From Clostridiales bacterium (GTDB taxonomy: Bacteria; Bacillota; Clostridia; Oscillospirales; Acutalibacteraceae), in the NCBI GenBank assembly GCA_022800315.1, contig JAAWQC010000022.1, positions 1-41,925 on the forward strand: a DNA stretch of 41,925 bases. Reading direction: 5' to 3'. Position numbers and translations under genes: made by a program. How positions within the stretch are numbered: the first letter of the stretch is position 1; each line of letters starts with the position of its first letter. The notes below the pieces were generated by a model, which saw nothing but the letters and a program-made list of their open reading frames with translations, did no database searches and had not been told where the DNA came from. Of the stretch, positions 25,247-32,600 are shown one piece after another.

Positions 25247-25415
25247 GTGAAAGTTTACAATAAACACAATTATAGAAACAGTTTGTTCCATCCTATCACA
25301 GATGTCCTGCGATGTCAATGTGGGGGTGGGGCTTTTATTTTGTAACAAATTGTTTGGCCGCAAATCAACAGGGAGAAGTGCACATCTTCAGCACTTCTCC
25401 CTGCTCTAGGTTTTT
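25247..25415 (+). ncRNA. candidate small RNA
   Basis: The interval from the expected start of the orphan promoter (about 25247) to the end of the T-run after a 13-bp hairpin (25369-25381 with 25391-25403, T-run 25411-25416) is about 170 nt with no gene. A transcript of this size is plausible; no family is recognised. The hairpin might instead be only a bidirectional terminator for the convergent XRE gene. Confidence 0.35.
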
Positions 25416-25416
25416 T
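25369..25416 (+). terminator. intrinsic terminator
   Basis: A 13-bp perfect stem (25369-25381 with 25391-25403), 9-nt loop and TTTTTT after 7 nt. It serves the plus strand best. Confidence 0.6.
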
Positions 25417-25418
25417 AC

Positions 25419-25634
25419 TTAAAGTCCCTGGGGTCCCTCTTCGCAAAAGCTGAAAAGTTCCTCTACTGTCACATGGAACACACCCGCTACATCCATGGCC
25501 AGCTTTAAGGATGGATTGTATTTCCCGCTTTCCAGGTGGACGATCGTTTCCCTCCTGGCATGCACCAATTCCGCCAGTTCGCTCTGCTTCAATCCCGCTC
25601 GTTCCCTATATTCTTTTATCCTCGTTTTTAGCAT
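25419..25634 (-). CDS. XRE-family regulator, YozG-like
   Basis: A 71-residue protein that is one Cro/C1-type [43 protein letters not shown], then [18 protein letters not shown]. This is the usual form of short regulators paired with a membrane protein of the same operon, which is the gene just upstream (6-bp gap). Ribosome site AAAGGA is rather far (about 12 nt). An inverted repeat at 26057-26092, upstream of the pair, may be its operator. Confidence 0.85.
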   Translation of the reverse strand: MLKTRIKEYRERAGLKQSELAELVHARRETIVHLESGKYNPSLKLAMDVAGVFHVTVEELFSFCEEGPQGL

Positions 25635-25640
25635 AGGCGC

Positions 25641-26009
25641 TTATATTCCTTTCTTATCCTGTTGATAAAAGATAACCGCTCTCAAAACAGAAAGTAAAAA
25701 AATACTGATCACGATGTAATAACCGGCAATTTTGCCGGAGAAATCAGGGAGTATGCAAATAACCGCCAGGATGATCATGAAAACAAAGGCGGCTTTCAGG
25801 CAAAGGGAATCCGCCCTTTTTAAATTTTCTTTAGCGAATTCATCAAAAATATCCCTGTACTTCGCATAACCCAACTGAAAGCCCACGGTTAATCCTGTAA
25901 TGATAAAAATGACCGACTGGATATAGCGGTAAAACGGCTGAAAATCGCTTCTTGTACACATCCTATAATAGAGGATGAAAAATAGGGCGGGAACGATCTT
26001 TAAGAACAT
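25641..26009 (-). CDS. small four-helix membrane protein paired with an XRE regulator
   Basis: A 122-residue membrane protein with hydrophobic segments at about residues 2-17, 31-48, 72-90 and 95-113 and basic ends (FYQQDKKGI). It has no signal peptide beyond the first helix. Small membrane proteins of this kind (DUF2178/DUF3796-like arrangement) are commonly transcribed with an HTH gene, as here. Start ATG 26009 has a weak GAGAG site. Exact family not certain. Confidence 0.65.
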   Translation of the reverse strand: MFLKIVPALFFILYYRMCTRSDFQPFYRYIQSVIFIITGLTVGFQLGYAKYRDIFDEFAKENLKRADSLCLKAAFVFMIILAVICILPDFSGKIAGYYIVISIFLLSVLRAVIFYQQDKKGI

Positions 26010-26056
26010 CCAGACTCTCAGATTGATTCATAGGTTTTTCATAGCGACGTCTACAT

Positions 26057-26092
26057 GTGATATATTTTTAACTTATGTTATAAATATATCAC
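26057..26092. promoter_or_regulatory. candidate operator inverted repeat
   Basis: Arms GTGATATATTT (26057-26067) and AAATATATCAC (26082-26092) are an 11-bp perfect inverted repeat with a 14-bp centre in AT-rich DNA, upstream of the membrane-protein/XRE pair. It is well placed to be that regulator's operator. Confidence 0.5.
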
Positions 26093-26169
26093 TATTCGGC
26101 CGAGTCGTCAATCTCTATACGCGGATGATTGCTAACACGACAATACCTGTGATCCTGCTGATATAAAGG

Positions 26170-26204
26170 TAAACAGGAGTCCCCCACGGGGGGACTCCTG
26201 TTTA
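26170..26204 (-). terminator. intrinsic terminator
   Basis: A 16-bp perfect stem (26170-26185 with 26189-26204) and 3-nt loop at the end of the DUF5131-like gene; the stem overlaps its last codon. Confidence 0.8.
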
Positions 26205-26993
26205 CGTATCTTCCCACAAGTTGCTTTGTGCGGGAGACGGCGGGGCCGCCGCTGCCGAAGTCGGTCCCCACTCGATCTTTGCCCGGCGGGCCTGGGGATG
26301 CTGCTGCTCCCGCCGGATACGGTACAGCCGCCCATCCTTTCGGAAGCGGGCTCCCGTCTGCTTAAAATGAAAGGCGACGCCCCGCTCCACACACTGGCGG
26401 CGCAGGTCCAACACCCAATCAAAGTCGCACACCCGCGCCTCATTTCCCGATTCCCCCCCAGCCACCAGCTGTTCCACCCACGGTCCGAGCCAGGGGGATA
26501 GGTCGAGCCGCTCCAGCAGGGGTTCGCAGATGAGGCTTTTGTGCCGGATGGGGGCCGCCAAAAAGAGGGGCAGGCGGTAAGCTGCGCGGTCCTGATTCTC
26601 CACCGTGCAGCCGATATGGACATTTTCGTACCCGTCTCCCCAATCTGCCGGCAGGCAGTCGAACAGCCGGTCGATCCGTTTGGTGACAAACAGGAAGGCG
26701 AGATCGTCCCGCTCCCTGATCATGTGCCAGGCCTCCGGCCTCCACGGGTCGGCGTCCTCCAACAGGAAATCGGAGGTAAAGCAGGTATAGACCAGAGTCC
26801 CCGGCGGAATCTTATAATCACCCGCCCGGTTCCGCCGCACCGGCAGGCTGAAGGACCCGGTGCGGTACACGGCCGAGCCGTCCCGGTCGTGTTTTTCATC
26901 CATTCGGTAGACGTAGCAATGGGCACAGCCCGCGCTCAGCTTACGGCAGCCGTGCCACGGGTTCCAGGAAGCTGCACCCGGTTCAGTTTTCAT
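26202..26993 (-). CDS. DUF5131 / phage Gp37-Gp68 family protein
   Basis: A 263-residue protein with the family's Cys-containing N-terminal signature WNPWHGCRKLSAGCAHCYVY, and internal LAFLFVTKRIDRLFDCLP and NVHIGCTVENQDRA. The Cx3-like Cys cluster resembles a radical-SAM iron-sulfur site; the family is uncharacterised biochemically as far as I know. It overlaps the stop of bcp by 11 bp, so it is the third gene of a yaaA-bcp-DUF5131 operon. The last residue lies in the terminator stem. Confidence 0.8.
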   Translation of the reverse strand: MKTEPGAASWNPWHGCRKLSAGCAHCYVYRMDEKHDRDGSAVYRTGSFSLPVRRNRAGDYKIPPGTLVYTCFTSDFLLEDADPWRPEAWHMIRERDDLAFLFVTKRIDRLFDCLPADWGDGYENVHIGCTVENQDRAAYRLPLFLAAPIRHKSLICEPLLERLDLSPWLGPWVEQLVAGGESGNEARVCDFDWVLDLRRQCVERGVAFHFKQTGARFRKDGRLYRIRREQQHPQARRAKIEWGPTSAAAAPPSPAQSNLWEDT

Positions 26994-27447
26994 CGTTCAG
27001 GCAGGCGAGGACTTCGGCAGCGTTCTGGTCCGGTTTCACCTTTTCGAATACCCGGCGGACGGTCCCGTCGCCCCCGATGATAAAGGTGGTGCGCGCCACC
27101 CCCATACCGATCTTGCCGTACAGCTTTTTCTCCTGCCACACGCCGTAGGCCTCCAGCACCGTCCGTTCCGGATCGGACAGCAGGTAAAAAGGCAGGCCGT
27201 GCCTGTCGGCAAAATTTCGATGAGAAACCGCGCCGTCCCGGCTGACGCCGATCACAACGGCGCCCCGCGCCAGAAACTCATCGTACGCGTCCCGGAAGGC
27301 GCAGGCTTGCCGGGTGCAGCCCGGCGTGTTATCCTTGGGATAGAAGTACAGCACCACTGTCTTCCCCCGAAAATCGGACAGGCTGACCAGTCTCCCCTCC
27401 TTGTCGGGCAGGGTAAAATCCGGCGCTCTCATTCCCTGTGTCAGCAT
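26983..27447 (-). CDS. bcp: thiol peroxidase / BCP-type peroxiredoxin
   Basis: A 154-residue bacterioferritin-comigratory-protein peroxiredoxin. The peroxidatic Cys44 lies in DNTPGCTRQACAF, with a likely resolving Cys49 five residues later (typical for the BCP-alpha subgroup). The segment VVLYFYPKDN and FYLLSDPERTVLEAYGVW fit the family. It reduces hydroperoxides using thioredoxin. AGGAGG lies 5 nt before ATG 27447. It is next to yaaA, another peroxide-stress gene. Confidence 0.93.
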   Translation of the reverse strand: MLTQGMRAPDFTLPDKEGRLVSLSDFRGKTVVLYFYPKDNTPGCTRQACAFRDAYDEFLARGAVVIGVSRDGAVSHRNFADRHGLPFYLLSDPERTVLEAYGVWQEKKLYGKIGMGVARTTFIIGGDGTVRRVFEKVKPDQNAAEVLACLNDEN

Positions 27448-27468
27448 ATGGTTTCCTCCTTTATTTTC

Positions 27469-28209
27469 TTATTTTTGTATATAGGTATAGGTCATATCGT
27501 CGGACCGTTCGCCGCAATAAGTGTAGCCCTCCCAGTCGAAGGCCTTCAGCTCTTCCGGAGTATCCAGCCGCCGCTGCAATATCCACCGGGCCATCCGTCC
27601 CCGCGCCATTTTGGCGCCGGTGGCGGGCATGATAAGCCTGCCGCGCCTCATGGTCAGGAACCGGCAGGTAATCAGACGGTCTGCCGGCCGCAGATAGGGC
27701 GTGACCGTCCGGGCATATTCCGCCGAGGCCAGGTTCACTACCGGCTCCCCTGCCCGGAACAATTCGCGGTACAGGCGGTCCCCCCAGAAAGCGTACAGGT
27801 CCCGTCCCTCGATTTTAATCCGGCACTGCATTTCCAGCCGGTAGGGCTGGATGCCGTCGGCAGGGCGCAACAGGCCGTACAGCGCGCTGAGAATGCGCAG
27901 GTGGTCCCCGCCGAACGCATAATCCGCCGGCTCCAGCTCCTCCGCACCCAAATAGCGGAAGGCCAGCCCTTGATAGGTGGCCAGGGAGGGGGTCCCCGCC
28001 CCTCCCGCTTCAAATCCCTGATAATCGAGACAGGCCCGCAGGGCGAGGGCGGGGCTTATTTTCATCAGGCTTTCCAGCTGCCAGGGCTCGCAGGCCTTCA
28101 GCTGCTCCGCCAGATAATCGGCCCGATCCCCAAAAAGGGGCCGGGTGACCGCCACCCCCGCAGGGGAAGCGGGTTTCATATTCTTTGCCGGTGACAGAAT
28201 CGCCAGCAT
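27469..28209 (-). CDS. yaaA: peroxide stress protein YaaA
   Basis: A 246-residue YaaA (DUF328) protein. It starts MLAILSPAKNMK and shows YGLLRPADGIQPYRLEMQ, NLASAEYARTV and the C-terminal FDWEGYTYCGERSDDMTYTY. YaaA limits intracellular iron-driven peroxide damage in E. coli. The ATG at 28209 with AAAGGGGTGGAG is chosen rather than the longer frame. 21 bp separate it from bcp, so it leads the operon; its promoter is at 28231-28259. Confidence 0.92.
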   Translation of the reverse strand: MLAILSPAKNMKPASPAGVAVTRPLFGDRADYLAEQLKACEPWQLESLMKISPALALRACLDYQGFEAGGAGTPSLATYQGLAFRYLGAEELEPADYAFGGDHLRILSALYGLLRPADGIQPYRLEMQCRIKIEGRDLYAFWGDRLYRELFRAGEPVVNLASAEYARTVTPYLRPADRLITCRFLTMRRGRLIMPATGAKMARGRMARWILQRRLDTPEELKAFDWEGYTYCGERSDDMTYTYIQK

Positions 28210-28230
28210 GGCTCCACCCCTTTCCCCCCT

Positions 28231-28259
28231 ATTGTAGCGAAACACGACAAGAAGTGCAA
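28231..28259 (-). promoter_or_regulatory. promoter of yaaA operon
   Basis: On the minus strand TTGCAC (28254-28259), 17-bp spacer, TACAAT (28231-28236); 22 nt before the yaaA start. Confidence 0.65.
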
Positions 28260-28293
28260 TGCGGACAATACGGAAAAAATTTTTTCAAACCCC

Positions 28294-28324
28294 TTGACCC
28301 TCACGCAGCGTCATAGTGTAAGCT
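28294..28324 (+). promoter_or_regulatory. 19-bp-spacer MerR-type promoter
   Basis: TTGACC at 28294-28299 and TAAGCT at 28319-28324 are separated by exactly 19 bp. The spacer contains ACGC-a-GCGT (28303-28311), a dyad typical of TipA-type regulators. Confidence 0.65.
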
Positions 28325-28348
28325 GACAGTGCAAAGGAGAGATGCCGG

Positions 28349-29092
28349 ATGAAAACGGTCAACGAAGTCGCTCTACTCAGCGGAATCAGCGTGCGCACCC
28401 TGCATTACTACGACGAGATCGGCCTGCTGTCCCCCGCCGCAACCACTGGTGCGGGCTACCGCCTGTACGGCGACGCCGAACTTGCCCGTCTGCAGCAGAT
28501 ACTGTTTTTCCGCGAACTGGAGTTTTCCCTGGGCGACATCCGCACCTTTCTGGACGATCCCGCCTTTGACGCCCGCCGGGCCCTGCTCTCTCACCGGAAG
28601 CTGCTACTCATGAAGCGCGACCGGCTGGAAGGGCTCATCCGCCTGGTGGATCACACACTGGAAGGAGAAAACACCATGAGCTTTATCGAGTTCGATAAAA
28701 GCGCTATTGAAGAGGCGCAGAAAACTTACGCCGCCGAAGTCAAAGAGAGATGGAGCGGTACCGACGCCTATGCCGAGAGTCAGAAAAAAACCGCCGGTTA
28801 TACCGACGGCGACTGGGAGGAAATCCACCGGGAGATGGAGGAAATCTATCAGGGTTTCGTCTCGGTCATGGACGGCGACCCCGCCGGGAAAGAGGCGCAG
28901 GCTTTGGCCGCCCGCTGGCAGGCGGTGATCACCGCCCGGTTTTATCCCTGCACCGACGAAATCCTCGCCGGGCTGGGCGACATGTATCGGACGGACGACC
29001 GGTTCCGCCGGAACATCGACCGGCGGGCGGAGGGACTGGCGGCCTTTATGGCGGCCGCGTTCCGCCACCGCGGAGAACGGAACCAATCATAA
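28349..29092 (+). CDS. MerR-family regulator with TipAS-type antibiotic-recognition domain
   Basis: A 247-residue MerR protein. The N-terminal winged HTH is MKTVNEVALLSGISVRTLHYYDE with LLSPAATTGAGYRLYG; a dimerisation coil follows (about 75-110); then a TipAS domain (about 115-240) with FIEFDKSAIEEAQKTYAAEV, and a C-terminal WQAVITARFYPCTDEILAGL. TipAL binds thiopeptide antibiotics in Streptomyces. Its own 19-bp-spacer promoter (28294-28324) suggests autoregulation; no adjacent target gene is evident. CAAAGGAGAG precedes ATG 28349. It is followed by a terminator. Confidence 0.88.
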   Translation: MKTVNEVALLSGISVRTLHYYDEIGLLSPAATTGAGYRLYGDAELARLQQILFFRELEFSLGDIRTFLDDPAFDARRALLSHRKLLLMKRDRLEGLIRLVDHTLEGENTMSFIEFDKSAIEEAQKTYAAEVKERWSGTDAYAESQKKTAGYTDGDWEEIHREMEEIYQGFVSVMDGDPAGKEAQALAARWQAVITARFYPCTDEILAGLGDMYRTDDRFRRNIDRRAEGLAAFMAAAFRHRGERNQS

Positions 29093-29105
29093 CGTCATCA
29101 TCCCC

Positions 29106-29145
29106 GAAGAGGCCGCGAAACGGTGTTTCGCGGCCTCTTCTTTCT
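29106..29145 (+). terminator. intrinsic terminator
   Basis: A 16-bp perfect stem (29106-29121 with 29125-29140) followed by TTTCT, 14 bp after the TipAS regulator stop. Confidence 0.88.
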
Positions 29146-29196
29146 GCAGCGGGCCTTTAATGGAAATCGTTTGGATTTGTATGGGAAAGGAGTACA

Positions 29197-29581
29197 ATGC
29201 AACGCGAACAATAGTCAGCAAGGACGGTATCCTGTTGACCGATCGCAAGGTGTCGTCACGGGGTATTTCCTTTCCCCCTTCGCCATCGCGGTAGATAAGC
29301 AGGCGGAGCCAACCGTCACCGCACCGGATACGACGCAGCCGGATGGCGCCACAACCCGGACCACTGAGACGCAGGTATCCAATCCCGTTGTTACCGAGAC
29401 GTCCGCGGCCGGCACCACAGGGGAAAACACCGCGGCTCCCTCCACCAGTGAGAGCGTGGACACCCTGATCGTCTGCGTTTCCCTGCTCCTCATCACTTCC
29501 CTGATCCTTCTGGTGGCAGCGGAGAAAAACACCGCCGGCAATAACCCAGCCGCCATCAGCAGGCCGCGTTTTTCGAGCGGC
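29197..29581 (+). pseudogene. degenerate small surface/membrane protein gene
   Basis: An AAAGGAG site leads to ATG 29197, but the frame stops after five codons. Other frames show a signal-like stretch (YFLSPFAIAVDKQAEP), a Ser/Thr/Pro-rich spacer (29302-29460; TVTAPDTTQPDGATTRTTE) and a hydrophobic helix (IVCVSLLLITSLILLVAAEK), with no LPXTG before the helix. The one long frame then runs into a terminator hairpin. This looks like a frameshifted, formerly secreted and membrane-anchored protein. A functional short form cannot be excluded. Confidence 0.35.
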
Positions 29582-29589
29582 CTGCTTTT
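29558..29589 (+). terminator. intrinsic terminator
   Basis: A 10-bp GC-rich stem (29558-29567 with 29577-29586), then TTTT, ahead of the collagen-like gene and inside the remnant frame at 29197. Confidence 0.7.
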
Positions 29590-29616
29590 ATGGAGGTTAA
29601 CGTCGATTTATCTCGT

Positions 29617-29644
29617 ACCTGTGTCAGGTGCTGTGCATATATTG
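29617..29644 (+). promoter_or_regulatory. possible sigma-K-like promoter
   Basis: AC at 29617, then 17 bp, then CATATATTG (29636-29644), near the sigma-K pattern AC-16-CATANNNTA. It would fit a spore-coat/exosporium gene at 29715. Weak match. Confidence 0.3.
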
Positions 29645-29714
29645 AATGGGACAGTCTTGCCTTTTTTCGGCTGTATCTGTCATTCCCAACCTCATATGCA
29701 TAGGAGCTGTCAAG

Positions 29715-31877
29715 ATGGACGATAACCATTTCGATTTGTTACAGGATACCCCCGGCCCAACAGGCCCAACAGGGCCAACGGGACCGACGGGACCAACCGG
29801 ACCGACAGGCCCAACAGGTGCCGACGGCTACGCCGGACCAACTGGTGCCACGGGAGCAACCGGCGCCAATGGAATCACCGGCCCAACAGGGCCAACAGGC
29901 GCCACCGGTGCGAACGGGGCGACTGGCGGAACCGGGCCGCGGGGCATTACCGGTGTTACCGGGGCCAACGGCACCACCGGCCCCACTGGGGCGATAGGGC
30001 CGACCGGGGCCAACGGTACCACCGGCCCTACAGGGCCAACAGGCGCCACCGGCGCGAACGGGGCGACCGGCGGAACCGGGCCGCGGGGCATTACCGGCGT
30101 TACCGGGGCCAATGGTGCCACCGGCCCTACTGGGGCGATAGGGCCAACCGGGGCCAACGGCAACACCGGTCCTACCGGGCCCATCGGTGCGACGGGATCC
30201 AACGGAGCAACCGGCAATACCGGGCCGCGGGGCAATGCCGGTGTAACCGGTGCCAATGGCGCCACCGGCCCTACTGGGGCGATCGGTCCAACCGGTGCTG
30301 ACGGTGCTGCCGGGCCCACCGGCAATACCGGCGCGACCGGCGCAAACGGGGTCACGGGTTCTACCGGTGCCACTGGAAACACCGGGCCCACCGGCGCAGA
30401 CGGTAATACCGGCCCCACAGGGGCCACGGGGGCCACCGGCGCAAACGGCAGTACCGGCCCCACAGGATCAGAAGGACCTACCGGAGCCAACGGCGCTACA
30501 GGAGCTACCGGGCCCACCGGCGCCACCGGGCCGACCGGGGCCGATGGAATCACTGGACCCACAGGTTCTGGCGGGCCGACAGGCGCCGACGGAGCCACAG
30601 GAGTCACAGGACCTCAGGGTCCTATAGGGCCCACCGGTGCCGACGGCCCCGCGGGACCTACCGGCAGCACCGGAGTCACCGGTGCGGATGGCGCTGCAGG
30701 AGCCACCGGACCCACGGGGGCGACCGGTAATACCGGTGCCGACGGGGCAGTGGGTCCCACCGGGGCGACCGGCAATACCGGCGCCGACGGGGCGGATGGC
30801 CCCACCGGTCCCACCGGGGCCACCGGCCCTGACGGGGCAGCGGGCCCCACCGGAGCCACCGGGCCAGCGGGAGCCACCGGTGATGCCGGCGCGAATGGCC
30901 CCACCGGGCCGACCGGGCCGACCGGGGCCGATGGGGCCGACGGCCCCACCGGACCTGCCGGAGCTACCGGGGCCGACGGCACGGCCGGGCCCACCGGGCC
31001 CACCGGCGTTACAGGGGCTACGGGAGCCGACGGCGCGACTGGCCCGACGGGAGCCAACGGGGCAACAGGAGCCGATGGCGCTGATGGCCCTACCGGTCCC
31101 ACAGGGGCAACCGGCCCGAATGGTGCGACGGGCCCCACTGGGCCTACAGGAGCCGCCGGTACTGCCGGAGCTGTCGGGGCAACCGGGCCGACAGGCGCTG
31201 TCGGGCCTACCGGCGCGAATGGAGCCACCGGGCCCACCGGCGCGGTGGGGCCCACCGGGGCTAATGGAGCCGTCGGACCTACCGGGCCGACAGGCGCTGC
31301 GGGACTGACAGGCGCAAACGGCGCGACGGGACCCACCGGAGCCGCCGGGGCTACCGGCGCGAACGGCGCCACCGGGCCTACCGGTGCAGCAGGCCCTACC
31401 GGACCCACCGGCGCGGCGGGAGCCACCGGACCCACCGGTGCGACTGGGCCTACCGGGCCCACCGGACCTACAGGGGAAAACCCCACCCAAAACAATGCCC
31501 GTTACAACGTATCCTCCCCCTCACTGACCAATAATACCGCCATTGCTTTTACCCCGGTATTCAATAACGGGTCGGGTATCTCCGCGCCCACTACGACCTC
31601 CTTCCAACTGACGGCCGGGCGCGTCTATCAAATCATGTATATCCTCAGCGCCACCGTGACCATCGCCGGCTATATCGGCGTAACCCCACGGATCAACGGA
31701 ACCGCCCAGACGGCGCTGGCAACCACATCCTCCAGTACCCTCAGTTCTCTGACGCCGGGCGTGTCGGCCAGCTTCATTATCAATGCTACCGCTGCGGTCA
31801 CACTGGATTTTCTTTTCAACGCCTCTCTGACCGCTTCCTCCCCGCAGGGAACCGTCTCGATTGTCCGGCTTAGCTGA
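29715..31877 (+). CDS. BclA-like collagen-like glycoprotein (exosporium/spore surface type)
   Basis: A 720-residue protein with a short head ([13 protein letters not shown]), about 190 Gly-X-Y triplets (residues ~12-586; mostly [12 protein letters not shown]) and a 132-residue C-terminal beta-rich domain ([13 protein letters not shown]..., [30 protein letters not shown]). This is the layout of Bacillus/Clostridium BclA, whose collagen-like stalk forms trimeric hairs on spores and carries sugars on Thr. There is no signal peptide, as usual for BclA. ATG 29715 follows AGGAGCT. Thr at the third triplet position is nearly constant, offering many glycosylation sites. The DNA is repetitive with 144-bp higher-order units. 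Confidence 0.87.
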   Translation: MDDNHFDLLQDTPGPTGPTGPTGPTGPTGPTGPTGADGYAGPTGATGATGANGITGPTGPTGATGANGATGGTGPRGITGVTGANGTTGPTGAIGPTGANGTTGPTGPTGATGANGATGGTGPRGITGVTGANGATGPTGAIGPTGANGNTGPTGPIGATGSNGATGNTGPRGNAGVTGANGATGPTGAIGPTGADGAAGPTGNTGATGANGVTGSTGATGNTGPTGADGNTGPTGATGATGANGSTGPTGSEGPTGANGATGATGPTGATGPTGADGITGPTGSGGPTGADGATGVTGPQGPIGPTGADGPAGPTGSTGVTGADGAAGATGPTGATGNTGADGAVGPTGATGNTGADGADGPTGPTGATGPDGAAGPTGATGPAGATGDAGANGPTGPTGPTGADGADGPTGPAGATGADGTAGPTGPTGVTGATGADGATGPTGANGATGADGADGPTGPTGATGPNGATGPTGPTGAAGTAGAVGATGPTGAVGPTGANGATGPTGAVGPTGANGAVGPTGPTGAAGLTGANGATGPTGAAGATGANGATGPTGAAGPTGPTGAAGATGPTGATGPTGPTGPTGENPTQNNARYNVSSPSLTNNTAIAFTPVFNNGSGISAPTTTSFQLTAGRVYQIMYILSATVTIAGYIGVTPRINGTAQTALATTSSSTLSSLTPGVSASFIINATAAVTLDFLFNASLTASSPQGTVSIVRLS
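29880..30311 (+). repeat. three 144-bp (48-residue) higher-order collagen repeats
   Basis: Units starting at 29880, 30024 and 30168 are each 16 triplets and share the order [20 protein letters not shown]...GVT-GAN; the first two are almost identical. They lie within the collagen-like gene. Length changes by unequal recombination would keep the reading frame. Confidence 0.75.
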
Positions 31878-31900
31878 CGATACAAAACAGCCTGTTAAGT

Positions 31901-31940
31901 GGCCCCGGTTTGCCCAATGGGCATACCGGGGCCGTCTTTC
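31901..31940 (+). terminator. intrinsic terminator
   Basis: Outer stem 31901-31909 with 31925-31933 and inner stem 31911-31915 with 31919-31923, followed by a GTCTTTCTC tail. It follows the collagen-like gene by 23 bp. Confidence 0.75.
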
Positions 31941-31959
31941 TCCGCTATGGCTATTTTTT

Positions 31960-32273
31960 TTATTTGTAATAGCCGCTTCGGGAGACCCCATACACGGCGC
32001 ACAATTCTGAAATGGAATGTTTGTCTGCTTGCTGCTGAATCTCGGCATACATCTGTTGAATTACTTTCTTCGGGCATCGACCTCCTTTCGTGCGTTCAGT
32101 TTTTTTAGCCGAAGAACCTCTGCCTCCTTTTAAAGCAGTTCCCGTTTGAGCAGCTCAATCTGGTACTGCATCTGCTCCTCGTAAGTAAGTTCCTTGCGCC
32201 GTTCATAACGAGACAGGGGGTTGCCTGGCTTCTTCTGCGATTCCCAATCGGCAGCATCCTCTTTTCTTAAATT
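31960..32273 (-). mobile_element. decayed IS3-family transposase fragment
   Basis: On the minus strand one frame reads GNPLSRYERRKELTYEEQMQ and QIELLKREL, the end of an IS3-type OrfA, then an internal stop or frame shift, then KEAEVLRLKKLNARKE, and another frame carries QQADKHSISELCAVYGVSRS-GYYK, the start of OrfB, before a stop. Only about 310 bp remain, without the DDE region and without visible terminal repeats. It is non-functional. Confidence 0.65.
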
Positions 32274-32393
32274 TCAGCCGGTTTTTCCTCACGGCCAAAT
32301 CAGCTAAACCCGCCCATACAATGAGAACGTTTGTTTTTGTCTGGGATTATAGTCCACCTTTTGGCGGATATCAAGACAGTGGCCAATCGCTAG

Positions 32394-32519
32394 GCTGATA
32401 CTTACCTCATAGAGAAAGCAGTTCGGGACAACGGCAAGGGGATTGTCGGTATCGCCGATAACATGGAGCCGACCTCGCTGAAAACCATAGAAGACGCTTC
32501 CGAGTATCTTATTCCATAA
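32394..32519 (+). pseudogene. 41-codon remnant of an unknown gene
   Basis: After a TAG, an open frame reads ADTYLIEKAVRDNGKGIVGI and ADNMEPTSLKTIEDASEYLI before TAA. There is no start codon or ribosome binding site, so this is likely the tail of a lost gene, next to the decayed IS3 fragment. Together the 31878-32600 region (723 bp) holds a terminator, the IS remnant, this tail and the promoter of the next gene. Confidence 0.4.
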
Positions 32520-32524
32520 TGCCA

Positions 32525-32553
32525 TTGACAAATTATATAAATAAACATAAAAT
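32525..32553 (+). promoter_or_regulatory. strong promoter of the LPDTG protein, within an inverted repeat
   Basis: A perfect TTGACA at 32525-32530, a 17-bp spacer and TAAAAT at 32548-32553. It is enclosed by a 12-bp perfect inverted repeat, TTATTCCATAAT (32509-32520) and ATTATGGAATAA (32552-32563), which may be an operator since its right arm overlaps the -10. Confidence 0.75.
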
Positions 32554-32600
32554 TATGGAATAAAACTATTGTTTAAATCAATGAGAAGAGGGAGAACACG

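Noticed and set aside
29880-30311. CRISPR-like array in the collagen gene
   Set aside because: Repeats are coding and contiguous, without constant direct repeats separated by unique spacers.
30468-31490. Long open frames on the minus strand across the collagen gene
   Set aside because: They are by-products of the Gly-X-Y codon repetition, with no ribosome binding site and no non-repetitive domain.
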